From the NCBI GenBank assembly GCA_017940955.1, contig JAGAXP010000186.1, positions 1 through 14,835 of the forward strand: DNA of 14,835 nt, written 5' to 3'. This document shows, in pieces, positions 14,834-14,835 of the stretch (position 1 is the stretch's first letter; each line of letters starts with the position of its first letter). The stretch comes from Oribacterium sp. GTDB lineage: Bacteria > Bacillota_A > Clostridia > Lachnospirales > Lachnospiraceae. Both the position numbers and the translations under genes were made by a program. The notes under the pieces were generated by a model. It made no database searches. It was not told the DNA's origin and saw only the letters and a program-made list of their open reading frames with translations.

Positions 14834-14835
14834 AA

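Overview
The window looks like chromosome from a Firmicute of class Clostridia, most likely Lachnospiraceae (Butyrivibrio or a relative). The reasons are the paired GlgC/GlgD ADP-glucose pyrophosphorylase subunits next to SpoVG, strong AGGAG/GGAGG ribosome binding sites, sigma-A style promoters with 17-bp spacing, moderate GC genes with AT-rich gaps, and a small protein family (11582-11848) that I associate with Clostridia. The genus is inference. I see no phage, transposase, rRNA or tRNA gene.

Layout. (1) 1-3229: a leftward operon glgC-glgD-spoVG (glycogen precursor synthesis plus an RNA/DNA-binding regulator), with a good promoter at 2944-2972 and a terminator at 121-156. The operon is bracketed by inverted copies of a 15-bp motif (3-17 and 3101-3115). 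(2) 3230-4618: asnS, rightward, with its own promoter, divergent from glgC. It is followed at once by a 227-bp nested palindrome. (3) 4974-8074: a two-gene rightward unit, an SbcD/Mre11-like phosphoesterase whose metal ligands are largely replaced, then a YhaN-like membrane-spanning ABC/SMC-type ATPase whose motifs look intact. A hairpin at 8101-8171 separates it from (4) 8182-9912, a leftward PAS-GGDEF(degenerate)-EAL protein, probably a c-di-GMP phosphodiesterase with a structured 5' region. (5) 10221-11315: a leftward coiled-coil/two-TM protein of unknown function whose 3' end is partly duplicated downstream. (6) 11582-11848: a small rightward conserved-looking protein with its own terminator. 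(7) 14442-11958: leftward housekeeping genes, a HIT-family hydrolase, murG and mtnN. (8) 14536-14833: a non-coding array of six units with an exact 53-bp period, running to the window edge.

The most unusual feature is the array at the right end. Twelve TGACYYA/TRRGTCA heptads alternate in orientation at 26- and 27-bp steps, so each unit is 53 bp (about five helical turns). The sequence between heptads is mostly diverged, but the spacing has not changed by a single base, and the two halves of each unit covary. That pattern suggests selection on geometry and symmetry, as in a phased binding array, a centromere-like site or serial hairpins. It does not look like a CRISPR. Second is the apparently metal-binding-dead Mre11-type protein paired with a live-looking ATPase. 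The palindromes and the dispersed 15-17 bp motif suggest families of short extragenic repeats in this genome.
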